Source of the DNA: Phycobacter sedimenti
GTDB lineage: Bacteria > Pseudomonadota > Alphaproteobacteria > Rhodobacterales > Rhodobacteraceae
Direction of reading: 5' to 3'
Length of the DNA stretch: 64,000 bases
NCBI RefSeq assembly: GCF_038148855.1
Contig: NZ_JBBVGR010000008.1
Coordinates: forward strand, 1 to 64,000
Of this stretch, positions 17,512 through 25,890 are shown piece after piece. Positions within the stretch are counted from its first letter, which is position 1. Every line of letters begins with the position of its first letter. Made by a program: the position numbers and the translations under genes. The notes beneath the pieces were generated by a model. The model made no database searches. It was not told the origin of the DNA and worked only from the letters and a program-made list of their open reading frames with translations.

Positions 17512-18798
17512 TCACTTACCAAGACAAAAGCTGGAGAAGATCTCATCCAGCAGGTTTTCCACCCCAACCCGGCCAACCAAAAACTCCAAGGAACGAATCG
17601 CCGATCGCAGGTCTTCGGCGGCTAATTCATAGTGATCTGGTCCCAATTTCAAAACGGCTTCCGCGCTATTCAGGCTTTCCAAGGCTGCCAACAACGCATC
17701 TTTATGCCTTTTTCGAGTCGACACACCTGCCCGAGTTGATCGCTCTTTCAACACAGACCCGATATGATCAACCAATGCGTCGATCCCCTGCCCTGTCTTC
17801 CCCGAAATCCCTGTTACAGCGTCCACTTTCTGATCGGCTTTTGGTACCAATCGAATATCGCCGGGTTGCATCTCAATATCCAAGGATTCGCCAGGATCAG
17901 CAAGAAATACCCGCAAGTCAGCACGTTCGGCACGTTCACGGGCGCGTGCTATGCCGATACCTTCGACGTGATCTTCGGTATCCCGCAACCCAGCCGTATC
18001 AAGCAATGTAATAGGTAAACCCGCAAGATCCATCCTCACTTCGATGATATCACGCGTCGTTCCCGCATACTCGGATGTGATCGCAGCCTCCCGGCCCGCC
18101 AAGGCGTTCAGAAGCGTGGACTTACCAACATTAGGCGCACCAACAATAGCCACTTCGAAGCCCGATCGGATTCTTTCCGCTATACCGACCCCGGCGACCT
18201 CAGCCCTCAGATCTGTTTGAACCCTGGAAAGAAGCGATGACACCTCGGGCGTCACGTCAACCGGAACCTCTTCATCTGCGAAATCAATCGTGACTTCAAT
18301 GAGCGATGCAGCTCGAATCAGATTCGTCCGCCAACCGTCTGCCAGATCTCCCAATGCGCCAGACAGAACCAGCTGCGCTTGCTTTCTCTGCGCTTCCGTT
18401 TCCGCTTCGATCAGGTCCGCCAGACCTTCGACCTGAGCCAGGTCCAGATTTCCGTTTTCAAGGGCACGGCGGGTGAACTCTCCCGGAGCTGCAAGACGCA
18501 ACCCATCGATCTGACCTAGACGGTCAAGAACGGCTGAAACAACAGCTGTGCTTCCGTGCGTCTGGAATTCGACAACGTCTTCACCCGTAAAGCTGTGCGG
18601 CGCAGGGAAGGTCAGAACCAGGGCCTCATCAAGGAGATCCCCAGAGGCGTCCATCAGCCGACGTACCCCGCGCCCCGGAGCGGACACAGACATTCCGCAT
18701 ATCTGCACAACGGAACTGAGCGCTTCAGGTCCAGAGACCCGGATTACCGCGACCCCGGCTTTTCCTTGAGCAGAGGCCAACGCAAAGATCGTATCCAT
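17512..18798 (-). CDS. mnmE: tRNA modification GTPase MnmE (TrmE)
   Basis: Potassium-dependent GTPase partnering MnmG in wobble-uridine modification. The 428 residues have an N-terminal formyl-THF-binding domain (MDTIFALASAQGKAGVAVIRVSG), an inserted G domain with GAPNVGKST (near 222), DTAGLRDT, and the essential C-terminal FCLGK whose Cys is catalytically important. AAGGAAGG precedes the start. It is slightly shorter than the usual 440-455 residues, with all motifs present. Confidence 0.96.
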   Translation of the reverse strand: MDTIFALASAQGKAGVAVIRVSGPEALSSVVQICGMSVSAPGRGVRRLMDASGDLLDEALVLTFPAPHSFTGEDVVEFQTHGSTAVVSAVLDRLGQIDGLRLAAPGEFTRRALENGNLDLAQVEGLADLIEAETEAQRKQAQLVLSGALGDLADGWRTNLIRAASLIEVTIDFADEEVPVDVTPEVSSLLSRVQTDLRAEVAGVGIAERIRSGFEVAIVGAPNVGKSTLLNALAGREAAITSEYAGTTRDIIEVRMDLAGLPITLLDTAGLRDTEDHVEGIGIARARERAERADLRVFLADPGESLDIEMQPGDIRLVPKADQKVDAVTGISGKTGQGIDALVDHIGSVLKERSTRAGVSTRKRHKDALLAALESLNSAEAVLKLGPDHYELAAEDLRSAIRSLEFLVGRVGVENLLDEIFSSFCLGK

Positions 18799-18829
18799 GG
18801 AAGGCCTTCCTTTCTTTGAAATATAAGGC

Positions 18830-20101
18830 CTAGGTGTTCATCGAGTCGAAGAACTCAGAGTTTGTCTTTGTCTGCTTGAGTTTGGACAAGAGGAACTCAA
18901 TAGCCTCGGTGGTGCCCATCGGGTTGAGAATTCGACGCAAAACGAAGGTCTTAGCGAGGTCAGCCTTGTCGACCAGAAGGTCCTCCTTACGGGTACCCGA
19001 TTTGAGAATATCAATCGCCGGGAAGACACGTTTATCGGCAATTTTGCGGTCCAGAACCAGTTCGGAGTTACCCGTACCTTTGAATTCTTCAAAGATGACT
19101 TCGTCCATACGGCTCCCGGTGTCGATCAGCGCGGTTGCAATGATGGTCAAGGAGCCGCCCTCTTCAATATTCCGGGCCGCACCAAAGAAGCGCTTTGGTC
19201 GCTGCAAAGCGTTTGCATCCACACCACCCGTCAGAACTTTGCCCGAAGATGGGACTACAGTGTTGAAGGCACGACCAAGTCTTGTGATCGAATCAAGAAG
19301 AATCACAACATCTCGCTTATGTTCGACCAGACGCTTGGCTTTTTCGATCACCATTTCAGAAACCGCCACGTGGCGTGTTGCCGGTTCATCAAAGGTGGAG
19401 GAGACAACCTCGCCCTTAACGGACCGCTGCATGTCGGTGACTTCCTCGGGCCGTTCATCGATCAGCAGAACGATCAGGTAGCACTCCGGGTGATTTTTCT
19501 CGATGGAATGCGCGATGTTCTGCAGGATTACGGTTTTACCGGTCCGCGGCGGCGCAACGATGAGCGAGCGCTGACCCTTGCCGATCGGCGCGACCAGGTC
19601 GATCACACGGGCGGACTTGTCCTTGATGGTGGGATCCTCGATTTCCATCTTCAGGCGCTCATCCGGATAAAGCGGTGTGAGGTTGTCGAACGCGATCTTG
19701 TGACGGGCCTTTTCGGGGTCCTCGAAATTGATCTTCGTCACATTGGTCAGGGCAAAATAGCGCTCGTTTTCCAGCGGAGCCTTGATCTGGCCTTCCACCG
19801 TATCCCCGGTGCGCAGCGAATACTGGCGGATCATTTCAGGGGAGACATAAATATCGTCCGGACCCGGCAGATAGTTCGCCTCGGGAGAGCGCAGGAAACC
19901 AAACCCATCCTGCAACACTTCCAGAACGCCATCACCACCGATGTCCCAGCCCTCATCCGCGCGTTCCCGCAGGATCTGGAACATCATCTCGCCCTTGCGC
20001 ATGGTCGAGGCGTTCTCGATCTCCAGCTCTTCGGCCATGGACAACAGGTTTTTTGGGCTTTTCGCTTTGAGATCGGACAGATTGAGGGATTGAGCGGTCA
20101 T
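18830..20101 (-). CDS. rho: Transcription termination factor Rho
   Basis: Hexameric RNA helicase. A 423-residue protein from ATG 20101 (MTAQSLNLSDLKAKSPK), the start that fits the family; an in-frame ATG at 20146 would add 15 Cys-rich unconserved residues. The order is Rho N-terminal domain, CSD-type RNA-binding domain with DGFGFLRSPEANYL, Walker A APPRTGKTV, the LLIDERPEEVTDM Q-loop region, and C-terminal FFDSMNT. It sits between hemJ and mnmE, the usual alphaproteobacterial arrangement. Confidence 0.97.
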   Translation of the reverse strand: MTAQSLNLSDLKAKSPKNLLSMAEELEIENASTMRKGEMMFQILRERADEGWDIGGDGVLEVLQDGFGFLRSPEANYLPGPDDIYVSPEMIRQYSLRTGDTVEGQIKAPLENERYFALTNVTKINFEDPEKARHKIAFDNLTPLYPDERLKMEIEDPTIKDKSARVIDLVAPIGKGQRSLIVAPPRTGKTVILQNIAHSIEKNHPECYLIVLLIDERPEEVTDMQRSVKGEVVSSTFDEPATRHVAVSEMVIEKAKRLVEHKRDVVILLDSITRLGRAFNTVVPSSGKVLTGGVDANALQRPKRFFGAARNIEEGGSLTIIATALIDTGSRMDEVIFEEFKGTGNSELVLDRKIADKRVFPAIDILKSGTRKEDLLVDKADLAKTFVLRRILNPMGTTEAIEFLLSKLKQTKTNSEFFDSMNT

Positions 20102-20285
20102 ACACATACAGCCTTTGCAGCCCCAATGATCGGGGAGAGGTGTCATTTACAATTCGGAAGACACGAGTGCCCGGACGGGCCCGTTAAGCGCCATTCATAG
20201 GGATATGTCGCCAATGAGTCAAACCCCGGCTGTATGGCGCTTTTTGGGGCCTCTGAGAGCACACTCATATGCCGAGGTGCAATCG

Positions 20286-20741
20286 TCAGAACTTGAAGAT
20301 GACCGAGATGACGATGATCACCATGAACAAGGTCGGGACTTCGTTCATCATACGGTACTGGCGACCTGTCAGCGTGTTGCGGTCTTCTTCAAAGTCATTG
20401 ATGCGCCGCTTCAGCCAGATGTGAAACCAGGTCATGCCGATTACGCTGGCTCCCTTGGTCCAGGGCCAGATCGACGACCAGTCAACGAAACCCGGTGTGA
20501 AGGCAATGAACAGCCCAGCCACCCAGGCCGTATGCATGGCGGGACTCATGATCACTTTCATCAGTTTGCGTTCCATGGTGAGAAAGATCGGGATGGCGTC
20601 CTGAACCTTCTCAGCCTGCTCCACGTGATACACGAACAGTCGTGGGAGATAGAAAAGACCTGCCATCCAGCTGAGGACTGCCATGATGTGGAGGGACTTT
20701 GCGTATGGATAGAGGACATACATCCAGTCAGTCAGGCTCAT
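20286..20741 (-). CDS. hemJ: Protoporphyrinogen IX oxidase HemJ
   Basis: Membrane heme-pathway enzyme oxidising protoporphyrinogen IX. From ATG 20741 (151 residues), which follows AAGGAAAG at good spacing; 11 upstream in-frame residues are rejected. There are four to five hydrophobic segments. The family's conserved His and motifs are in YAKSLHIMAVLSWMAGLFYL and in FVYH. A C-terminal RMMNEVPTLFMVIIV segment is also characteristic. It is the last gene before the origin region on the left side. Confidence 0.92.
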   Translation of the reverse strand: MSLTDWMYVLYPYAKSLHIMAVLSWMAGLFYLPRLFVYHVEQAEKVQDAIPIFLTMERKLMKVIMSPAMHTAWVAGLFIAFTPGFVDWSSIWPWTKGASVIGMTWFHIWLKRRINDFEEDRNTLTGRQYRMMNEVPTLFMVIIVISVIFKF

Positions 20742-20940
20742 GGTCGCTCTCTTTCCTTCGTTCTCGTGGGGCACCCTAAAATAATAAAGAAAGATTTAAA
20801 GGATGATGTTTTTGTAGGGCATAGGGATTTCAGTGGATTATCGAGTCCTTCCCCCGCATATCCCCAGCGTGGACAAACCTCCATGTGTCACATTGGGTTA
20901 AAGGTGAATAAATCATTAAAGACCTTGTTTTCATGGCTTC

Positions 20941-20956
20941 TTAAGGTTTGGTTAAC
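20941..20956. promoter_or_regulatory. CtrA-type binding site in oriC
   Basis: Exact TTAA-N7-TTAAC (TTAA 20941-20944, GGTTTGG, TTAAC 20952-20956), the full CtrA consensus. A weaker TTAA-N7-TAAA lies at 20898-20912. In Caulobacter, CtrA bound at such sites silences the origin; whether it does so here is inference. Confidence 0.6.
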
Positions 20957-20967
20957 CAAGGTAAACA

Positions 20968-20976
20968 TGGGGATAA
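20968..20976 (-). promoter_or_regulatory. DnaA box (8 of 9)
   Basis: On the minus strand reads TTATCCCCA, one mismatch to TTATCCACA. It lies 12 bases from the CtrA-type box. Weaker 7-of-9 sites are at 20832-20840, 20868-20876, 21004-21012 and 21022-21030. Confidence 0.5.
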
Positions 20977-21149
20977 CCCTGGGATTATTCATGAAACCGA
21001 GAGATATCCACGATCCGAAAGTTATCCCAATCCACGCGGGGCGAATCCCTGCACATCCGGGATGAAATCGCCGCTTTGGCTGTGGGCTTGCCAAACGGGC
21101 TGAAAACCATACAAAACATTCCGATACTGTGAACCGATTTCCCACGGGG

Positions 21150-21158
21150 TTTTCCACA
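21150..21158 (+). promoter_or_regulatory. DnaA box at the maf start
   Basis: TTTTCCACA fits the relaxed consensus TTWTNCACA and overlaps the first base of the maf ATG. Confidence 0.55.
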
Positions 21159-21757
21159 TGACTGCCCACATAGTGCTGGCCTCCGGGTCCGAAATCAGGG
21201 CTCATCTTCTGCGTCAAGCGGGTATTGAGTTTGCCCAGGACATACCGCGGCTGGACGAGCAGAGCATAAAAGCTGCCCTTCTGGTCGAAGAGGCCCCGCC
21301 GCGCGACATTGCCGATGCACTGGCCGAGGCAAAGGCGCGCAAGATCAGCGCGAAACACCCCGGATCCATGGTCATCGGTTGCGATCAGGTGTTGGATTTT
21401 CAGGGGCGGCTGCTGTCCAAGCCCAAGACACCCGAAGAAGCGCTGTCTCAGCTCAGCGAAATGCGCGGACATCGGCACATGCTTTTGTCTGCAGCGGTGA
21501 TCTATCGCGATGGGGAACCCCTGTGGCGGCACGTGGGACAGGTGCGCCTTCTTATGCGCAAAGCATCAGATGAATACCTACAGGACTATGTGACCCGCAA
21601 CTGGGACAGCATCCGCCATGCGGTTGGCGCCTACAAGCTCGAAGAGGAAGGCGTACGGCTCTTTGCGAGCATCGAGGGAAGCTATTTTAACGTTTTGGGA
21701 TTACCGCTGACTGAACTTATAAACTACCTGGGACTGCAGGGAGTTATCGATCAATGA
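21158..21757 (+). CDS. Maf-family nucleoside triphosphate pyrophosphatase
   Basis: Hydrolyses non-canonical or methylated pyrimidine nucleotides, by family. The 199 residues show the N-terminal LASGSEIRAHLLRQAGI (typical SxSxxR lysing motif), ADALAEAKARKIS, the GCDQVLDF motif with the catalytic Asp, and a C-terminal EGSYFNVLGLPL stretch. The first gene right of oriC; the aroE start overlaps its stop. Confidence 0.92.
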   Translation: MTAHIVLASGSEIRAHLLRQAGIEFAQDIPRLDEQSIKAALLVEEAPPRDIADALAEAKARKISAKHPGSMVIGCDQVLDFQGRLLSKPKTPEEALSQLSEMRGHRHMLLSAAVIYRDGEPLWRHVGQVRLLMRKASDEYLQDYVTRNWDSIRHAVGAYKLEEEGVRLFASIEGSYFNVLGLPLTELINYLGLQGVIDQ

Positions 21758-22587
21758 GTCTTGCCAAGATACCTCTGGCCGGGGTCATCGGATGCCCGGT
21801 GGCCCATTCGCGGTCTCCGCAGATCCAGAACCACTGGCTCCGGACATACGGGATCGCGGGGTATTATGTGCCTATGCATGTAGAGCCCCAGGATCTGGAA
21901 ACGGTGATCCGCAGCCTGCCAAAGGCGGGATTTGTCGGTGCGAACGTCACCCTGCCCCACAAAGAATCCGTGATGCAGATCGCCGACAAGGTTACGGATC
22001 GGGCGACCCTCATGGGGGCAGCCAATACGCTTATCTTTCGCGAAGATGGGTCTATTTTGGCTGATAATACAGATGGTTACGGTTTCATTACCAACCTTCA
22101 TCAGGGCGCGCCCGACTGGAAACCGAAAGCGGGACCGGCTTTGGTTCTTGGAGCGGGCGGCGCATGCCGGGCCGTGATCGCGTCATTGGTAGAGGCCGGC
22201 GTGCCCGAGATCATGCTATCCAATCGCACCCGCGAGCGCGCCGATCAGTTGCGCAAGGAATTTGGCAAGCGGATCCGTGTCATCGATTGGATCCAGGCCG
22301 GCAACGCGGTCGAGGAGGCCTCTCTGGTTGTCAACGCCACCTCGCTCGGCATGGAAGGCAAGCGCCCCCTGCGGGTGCCGATGGATGGGCTGCAGCCGTC
22401 TTGCGTGGTCACCGATCTGGTCTACACCCCGCTTGAAACTGATTTGATCAAGTCGGGCAAAGAGGCCGGTTGCACGGTGGTCGATGGCCTCGGCATGTTG
22501 CTTCACCAGGCGGTTCCGGGGTTCGAGCGCTGGTTTGGCCAACGGCCCAAGGTGGATGAGGCAACCCGCGCGGCGGCGCTGGCATGA
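21754..22587 (+). CDS. aroE: Shikimate dehydrogenase
   Basis: NADPH-dependent reduction of 3-dehydroshikimate. The 277 residues have the substrate-binding AHSRSPQIQN, the NVTLPHKE motif with catalytic Lys, and the dinucleotide motif GAGGACRAV followed by SNRTRERA, the NADP-type signature. Starts and stops overlap maf and coaE by four bases. Confidence 0.96.
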   Translation: MSLAKIPLAGVIGCPVAHSRSPQIQNHWLRTYGIAGYYVPMHVEPQDLETVIRSLPKAGFVGANVTLPHKESVMQIADKVTDRATLMGAANTLIFREDGSILADNTDGYGFITNLHQGAPDWKPKAGPALVLGAGGACRAVIASLVEAGVPEIMLSNRTRERADQLRKEFGKRIRVIDWIQAGNAVEEASLVVNATSLGMEGKRPLRVPMDGLQPSCVVTDLVYTPLETDLIKSGKEAGCTVVDGLGMLLHQAVPGFERWFGQRPKVDEATRAAALA

Positions 22588-23177
22588 CGTTTTCTCTGGG
22601 TCTGACCGGCTCGATCGGCATGGGCAAAAGCACCACGGCCAAGATCTTTGCCGAGCTTGGCTGCGCGGTCTGGGACGCGGATGCGGCGGTGCATCGACTG
22701 TATGGTGTCGGCGGTGCGGCCGTCATGCCGATGGCCGAGGCGTTTCCGCAGGCGATCACCGCAGGCATGGTGGATCGCGGCGCGCTGAAAGAGATTATCT
22801 CACGCGACCCCTCTGCCTTGTCCGTGATTGAAAAGATCGTGCACCCTTTGGTGGCCGAGGACCGCGCGAAATTTCGACGCGGCGCAGACAGTGACATCCT
22901 TGTGTTTGACATTCCCTTGCTTTTTGAAACCGGTGGCGATGCGGCCATGGATGCGGTCGCCTGCGTCTGGGTGGATGCTGAGACACAGAAACAGCGGGTT
23001 CTGGATCGCGGCACCATGACGGTTGAGCAATTTGCCCAGATCCTGCAGAAACAGATGCCAATCGAAGAGAAACGCGCCCGCGCCGATTATGTGATCGAGA
23101 CCGATACCCTGGATCACGCCCGCGCGCAGGTGGAAGAGATCCTGAAAGACATCAGGGGAAAGATGGCAGATGCGTGA
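22584..23177 (+). CDS. coaE: Dephospho-CoA kinase
   Basis: Last step of CoA synthesis. The 197 residues have the P-loop GSIGMGKSTTA, WDADAAVHRLY and DIPLLFETGGD. Its end overlaps dnaQ by eight bases. Confidence 0.95.
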   Translation: MTFSLGLTGSIGMGKSTTAKIFAELGCAVWDADAAVHRLYGVGGAAVMPMAEAFPQAITAGMVDRGALKEIISRDPSALSVIEKIVHPLVAEDRAKFRRGADSDILVFDIPLLFETGGDAAMDAVACVWVDAETQKQRVLDRGTMTVEQFAQILQKQMPIEEKRARADYVIETDTLDHARAQVEEILKDIRGKMADA

Positions 23178-23907
23178 GATCGTTCTGGATACCGAGACGA
23201 CGGGTTTTGACCCCTTCACCGGCGACCGCATTGTCGAGATCGGCGCGGTGGAACTCTATAACCACATGCCCACCGGCAAGACGTTTCATGAGTACATCAA
23301 CCCCGAACGCGACATGCCGGAAGAAGCCTTTGGCGTCCACGGGATCGGTCCTGACCTTCTCAGCCCGCCGCAGCCTCCTGCCCCCGGAGCCGTAACCCTG
23401 CGGGACAAGCCGGTTTTTGCCAAGATTGGCCAGAAGTTCCTCGATTTCGTGGGCGATGCACGTCTGGTGATCCACAACGCCAGCTTTGACATGAAGTTTC
23501 TCAATGCCGAACTTGGCTGGATGAACCTGCCGCAGCTGCCCATGGATCAGGCGATCGACACCCTGGCCATGGCGCGCAAACGGTTTCCGGGGTCACCTGC
23601 CACGCTTGATGCCCTGTGCCGCCGCTTCAGTATCGACAACTCAAACCGGACCCTGCACGGCGCGCTTCTTGATTCCGAAATCCTGGCCGAAGTCTATCTG
23701 GAGCTGATCGGGGGTCGACAACCGGATTTTGGCCTGTCCACGGCAGGATCTGGTGGATCGCAGGCGGGATCGGCCGAGCCTGACTGGCGTCCTTCTCCGC
23801 GTCCATCCCCCCTGCCCCCACGACTGACGGCCGAGGAAAAAGCGGCTCATGATACCTTTGTCGAAAAAATGGGCGACGGCGCGCTTTGGGCAGCCGTGCA
23901 GTCCTGA
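23170..23907 (+). CDS. dnaQ: DNA polymerase III epsilon subunit
   Basis: 3'-5' proofreading exonuclease of the replicase. The 245 residues have ExoI DTETTGF (7-13), ExoII VIHNASFDMKFLN and ExoIII HGALLDSEILAEVY, then a Pro-rich linker carrying a polymerase-binding tail. Last gene of the maf-aroE-coaE-dnaQ series. Confidence 0.95.
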   Translation: MREIVLDTETTGFDPFTGDRIVEIGAVELYNHMPTGKTFHEYINPERDMPEEAFGVHGIGPDLLSPPQPPAPGAVTLRDKPVFAKIGQKFLDFVGDARLVIHNASFDMKFLNAELGWMNLPQLPMDQAIDTLAMARKRFPGSPATLDALCRRFSIDNSNRTLHGALLDSEILAEVYLELIGGRQPDFGLSTAGSGGSQAGSAEPDWRPSPRPSPLPPRLTAEEKAAHDTFVEKMGDGALWAAVQS

Positions 23908-23924
23908 TACTTTGACCAATCAAA

Positions 23925-23955
23925 GAAAAACGCTGCCGGACTGACCGACAGCGTT
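23925..23955 (-). terminator. Intrinsic terminator of secB
   Basis: On the minus strand AACGCTG-x-CGG, a five-base loop and CCG-x-CAGCGTT are followed by TTTTC. It lies between convergent dnaQ and secB, about 30 bases after the secB stop. Confidence 0.75.
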
Positions 23956-23983
23956 GGAATTTCTGCAAGCAGTAAAAAGGGGA

Positions 23984-24484
23984 TTACTGCTGCGGCTGGG
24001 ATTCTGCCTGACGGCGGGCCAGTTCGTTGCGGTAGATCGCGACAAAGTCGATGTTGTCGAGGTTCAGTGGCGGGAAGCCGCCGTCGCGCGTCACATCCGA
24101 TACGATACGGCGCAGGAACGGGAAGGTCATGCGCGGGCATTCGATCAGAAGGAAGGGGTGCAGCTGCTCATCCGGGACACCCTGGATGTTGAAGACACCA
24201 ACATATTCGATTTCCAGAACAAAAAGGACTTCGCCGCCTTCCTTGTTCTTGGACTCGACGGTCAGCTTGGTCATCACTTCATACTGATTTTCTGCAGCGC
24301 GCTTCTTGGCGTCGAGGTTGACCTGAACGTTCACGTCGGGCTGCACTTCGCCGCCGGCGCCTTTTTGTGCCATCACGTTTTCGAACGACATGTCGCGGAT
24401 GAACTGACCCAGAATGTTCATCTGGACCTGGGGCTGCTGCGGGGCTTCTGCTGCTGTGCCTTCGGTGGTTCCATTTTCGGCCAT
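23984..24484 (-). CDS. secB: Protein-export chaperone SecB
   Basis: Homotetrameric chaperone that keeps preproteins unfolded for SecA. A 166-residue protein from ATG 24484 (MAENGTTEG), preceded by CAGGAG at seven bases. Family stretches include IYVKDLSFE-like GQFIRDMSFENV, LEIEYVGVFNI, and LIECPRMTFPFLRRIVSDVTRDGGFPPL. The acidic C-terminal tail of other SecBs is replaced by RRQAESQPQQ. Confidence 0.96.
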   Translation of the reverse strand: MAENGTTEGTAAEAPQQPQVQMNILGQFIRDMSFENVMAQKGAGGEVQPDVNVQVNLDAKKRAAENQYEVMTKLTVESKNKEGGEVLFVLEIEYVGVFNIQGVPDEQLHPFLLIECPRMTFPFLRRIVSDVTRDGGFPPLNLDNIDFVAIYRNELARRQAESQPQQ

Positions 24485-24595
24485 GGAGATACTCCTGAAA
24501 TAAGGTTTTGCGGTTTGCTTAGCAGCTTGTCGCGGGTATCTCAACGGTCACGCTGGGCAAGGCTTTCAGACAGGAAGATGTGGGGCAGAATGTCG

Positions 24596-25117
24596 TTATT
24601 CCGGGCCCTTTACCCAGCCCGATGGGTGATCAGCCGGGCCACGAGGGGTCACATCTTCGAAATCCCCGTCAATCACATCACCCTGGCCTCTCATTTGATC
24701 CGGGCGCCGAGAGTACCTGGGATCCTGTGGATGGCCCTGCCCGTGCATGCTACCCATTTCGAACTGGGATACAGTGATGCGCGAGCTCAAGTAACGGAAG
24801 ACGGCCAGCCGAACCGGCGGCATGAGCAGCGCAAATCCTATGGCATCCGTGAAAAATCCTGGTGTCAGCAGCAGCGCGCCGGCAAAGAGGATCATCGCGC
24901 CATGAGCCAAAGGCTCTGCCGGGTCCGACAGAGTCTGGAACGAGGACCGAAGCTGCCCCATCGCAAGACGACCCTGAGAGCGCACCAAAGATGTGCCGAG
25001 GATCGCGGTCAACACCACGATTGCCAGGGTGGGCCAGAGGCCGATCAAACCGCCAACCTGGATGAAAAGGGCGATTTCAATCAGGGGCACCATCAAAAAG
25101 GCCAGAAAAAGATACAT
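24596..25117 (-). CDS. fxsA: FxsA-family membrane protein
   Basis: Inner-membrane protein of the FxsA family (phage exclusion suppressor in E. coli; function otherwise unknown). From ATG 25117, with AAAGGA seven bases upstream, 173 residues. Three hydrophobic segments: MYLFLAFLMVPLIEIALFI, LWPTLAIVVLTAILGTSLV, and GALLLTPGFFTDAIGFALL with the characteristic PGFxTDxxG motif. The C-terminal 45 residues are polar. Confidence 0.88.
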   Translation of the reverse strand: MYLFLAFLMVPLIEIALFIQVGGLIGLWPTLAIVVLTAILGTSLVRSQGRLAMGQLRSSFQTLSDPAEPLAHGAMILFAGALLLTPGFFTDAIGFALLMPPVRLAVFRYLSSRITVSQFEMGSMHGQGHPQDPRYSRRPDQMRGQGDVIDGDFEDVTPRGPADHPSGWVKGPE

Positions 25118-25230
25118 CTTGGGGTCCTTTGAACTTGCGCTGGATGGTGGACTTGGCCCCACCCGTCACCTACATAAGAGCAGATCGCTTTGGTTTCAAA
25201 CAAGGCATGGTTGCCTAGCATGAGGTTCAC

Positions 25231-25890
25231 ATGGAGTCGCCCTTGATTCAGATTTTGGTATTGGCCGGCATCGCCGTCTTCCTGATCCTGCGCCTGAAAA
25301 GCGTATTGGGCACCCGTGAGGGGTTTGAAAAGCCGGCACCGCAACAGATGCCGACAGCCGACAAACGACGTCCTGATTTCGAGGTGATCGAAGGGGGCCC
25401 GGATCGTGACATTACGGACTACGTCGACGAGGGCTCTTTGCAGGCTGATGCACTTGCCGCGATGAAACGGGCGGACCCGTCGTTTCAGGTTCAGGACTTT
25501 GTTCAGGGCGCGCGCGGCGCCTACGAGATGATCCTGATGGGGTTCGAGAATGGTGATCTGAATGAGATCCAGCCCTTCCTGGCCGAAGACGTCTACGAGA
25601 GCTTTGTCGACGCCGTGTCCCAGCGTGAGGATCAGGGTCTGACCATCGAGGCCGAATTCATCGGCGTGCGGGAAACCGCTATCGAGGACGCCCGGTTTGA
25701 CGAAGCCACCCGCACCGGAGAAATCACCATGCGTTTCGTGGCGGAGATGACTTCGGTCGTGCGCAACAAGGACGGTGAGATCGTCGAGGGAGACCCCAAG
25801 GCCATCAAACGCTTGAAAGACACCTGGACTTTTGCGCGCGCCATGGGCGAAAGCGATCCGAACTGGCAACTGGTGGCCACGGACGCATGA
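25231..25890 (+). CDS. Tim44-domain membrane-anchored protein
   Basis: A 219-residue protein with one N-terminal membrane anchor (LIQILVLAGIAVFLILRL) and a C-terminal Tim44/NTF2-like domain (about 75-219; FVQGARGAYEMILMGFENGDL, then LAEDVYESFVDAV). Bacterial homologues of mitochondrial Tim44 are widespread in alphaproteobacteria; the role in envelope protein handling is inferred. The stop overlaps the mltA start. It diverges from fxsA. Confidence 0.85.
   Translation: MESPLIQILVLAGIAVFLILRLKSVLGTREGFEKPAPQQMPTADKRRPDFEVIEGGPDRDITDYVDEGSLQADALAAMKRADPSFQVQDFVQGARGAYEMILMGFENGDLNEIQPFLAEDVYESFVDAVSQREDQGLTIEAEFIGVRETAIEDARFDEATRTGEITMRFVAEMTSVVRNKDGEIVEGDPKAIKRLKDTWTFARAMGESDPNWQLVATDA

Larger units (their letters stand above)
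20775..21157. other. Predicted chromosomal replication origin (oriC)
   Basis: A 383-bp intergenic region between divergent hemJ-rho and maf-aroE. The same neighbours flank Cori in Caulobacter (hemE/rho on one side, maf-aroE-coaE-dnaQ side on the other). It is AT-richer than the flanks, has several near-matches to the DnaA box TTATCCACA, an AT stretch around 20780-20810 and a CtrA-type box. Genes on both sides point away from it, as expected for co-orientation with replication. The unwinding site is not defined. Confidence 0.8.

Noticed and set aside
23954..25132. 392-codon plus-strand frame over secB and fxsA
   Set aside because: It is antisense to two clear genes and spans their intergenic promoter region.
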